Assembly (NCBI GenBank): GCA_030745255.1
Contig: JASLOY010000251.1
Coordinates: forward strand, 1 to 5,772
Source of the DNA: Vicinamibacterales bacterium
GTDB taxonomy: Bacteria > Acidobacteriota > Vicinamibacteria > Vicinamibacterales > UBA8438
DNA: 5,772 nucleotides
Direction: 5' to 3'
The notes under the pieces are model-generated. The model had not been told where the DNA came from and made no database searches. It saw only the letters and a program-made list of their open reading frames with translations. This document shows, piece by piece, positions 5,767 to 5,772 of the stretch; positions within the stretch are counted from its first letter, which is position 1, and each line of letters opens with the position of its first letter. A program made the translations under genes and the position numbers.

Positions 5767-5772
5767 CAGCGC

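Larger units (their letters stand above)
5447..5772. other. Long 5' region of the membrane-protein gene
   Basis: These 326 bases carry no convincing coding frame; the one plus-strand frame here (to about 5719) is Pro/Arg-rich, starts inside the membrane-protein gene and matches nothing I recognise. The region holds the 15-bp inverted repeat at 5585-5599/5693-5707, several GC-rich helices, and the palindrome at 5751-5766. A TATGGT on the minus strand (5724 to 5719) could be a -10 box; no good -35 accompanies it. If used, the transcript would carry a leader of about 265 bases containing the whole inverted-repeat structure. Confidence 0.5.

Overview
The window looks like chromosomal DNA from a GC-rich, Gram-negative-type bacterium. 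The best guess is an Acidobacteriota-like lineage (Vicinamibacteria or a relative). This rests on overall style: a secreted YceI protein with a GTSTVRRW-type N-terminus, a stand-alone UnbU/RnfD-like membrane protein, and many long shadow frames. It is an inference, since no marker gene is present. Four protein genes are supported. No rRNA, tRNA, CRISPR array, transposase or phage gene was seen.

Layout. Bases 1-86 are a lower-GC leader. Bases 87-2270 (+) encode a large two-enzyme protein: a GT4 glycosyltransferase, a short TPR-like linker, a class I SAM methyltransferase and a C-terminal TPR-like helical tail. It converges on a secreted YceI-like lipid-binding protein (2325-2897, -), with a perfect 8-bp hairpin in the 54-bp gap. 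A 377-bp intergenic region follows, divergent between yceI and a small gene at 3275-3721 (+) for a stand-alone DUF123/Uri-type GIY-YIG protein. It holds a 14-bp palindrome and three GTAGATG repeats. The last gene (3812-5446, -) encodes an 11-helix membrane protein related to NqrB/RnfD/UnbU, fused to a C-terminal cysteine-rich Sel1-like (Hcp-type) region. Its 5' region (5447-5772) has no gene but holds a perfect 15-bp inverted repeat bounding a 123-bp segment and a second palindrome of the same ATGAC-N4-GTCAT form.

How the parts may work together. The glycosyltransferase-methyltransferase is a cell-surface polysaccharide enzyme and need not be linked to the rest. The YceI protein (predicted to bind polyisoprenoids or quinones) and the NqrB/RnfD-like protein both point to the membrane and periplasm. 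Both have the same palindrome in their 5' regions, suggesting common control by one dimeric regulator. That shared site, the disulfide-type periplasmic domain on an electron-transport-like membrane protein, and the structured leader are the most unusual parts of the window. The regulatory link and the redox role are inferences.
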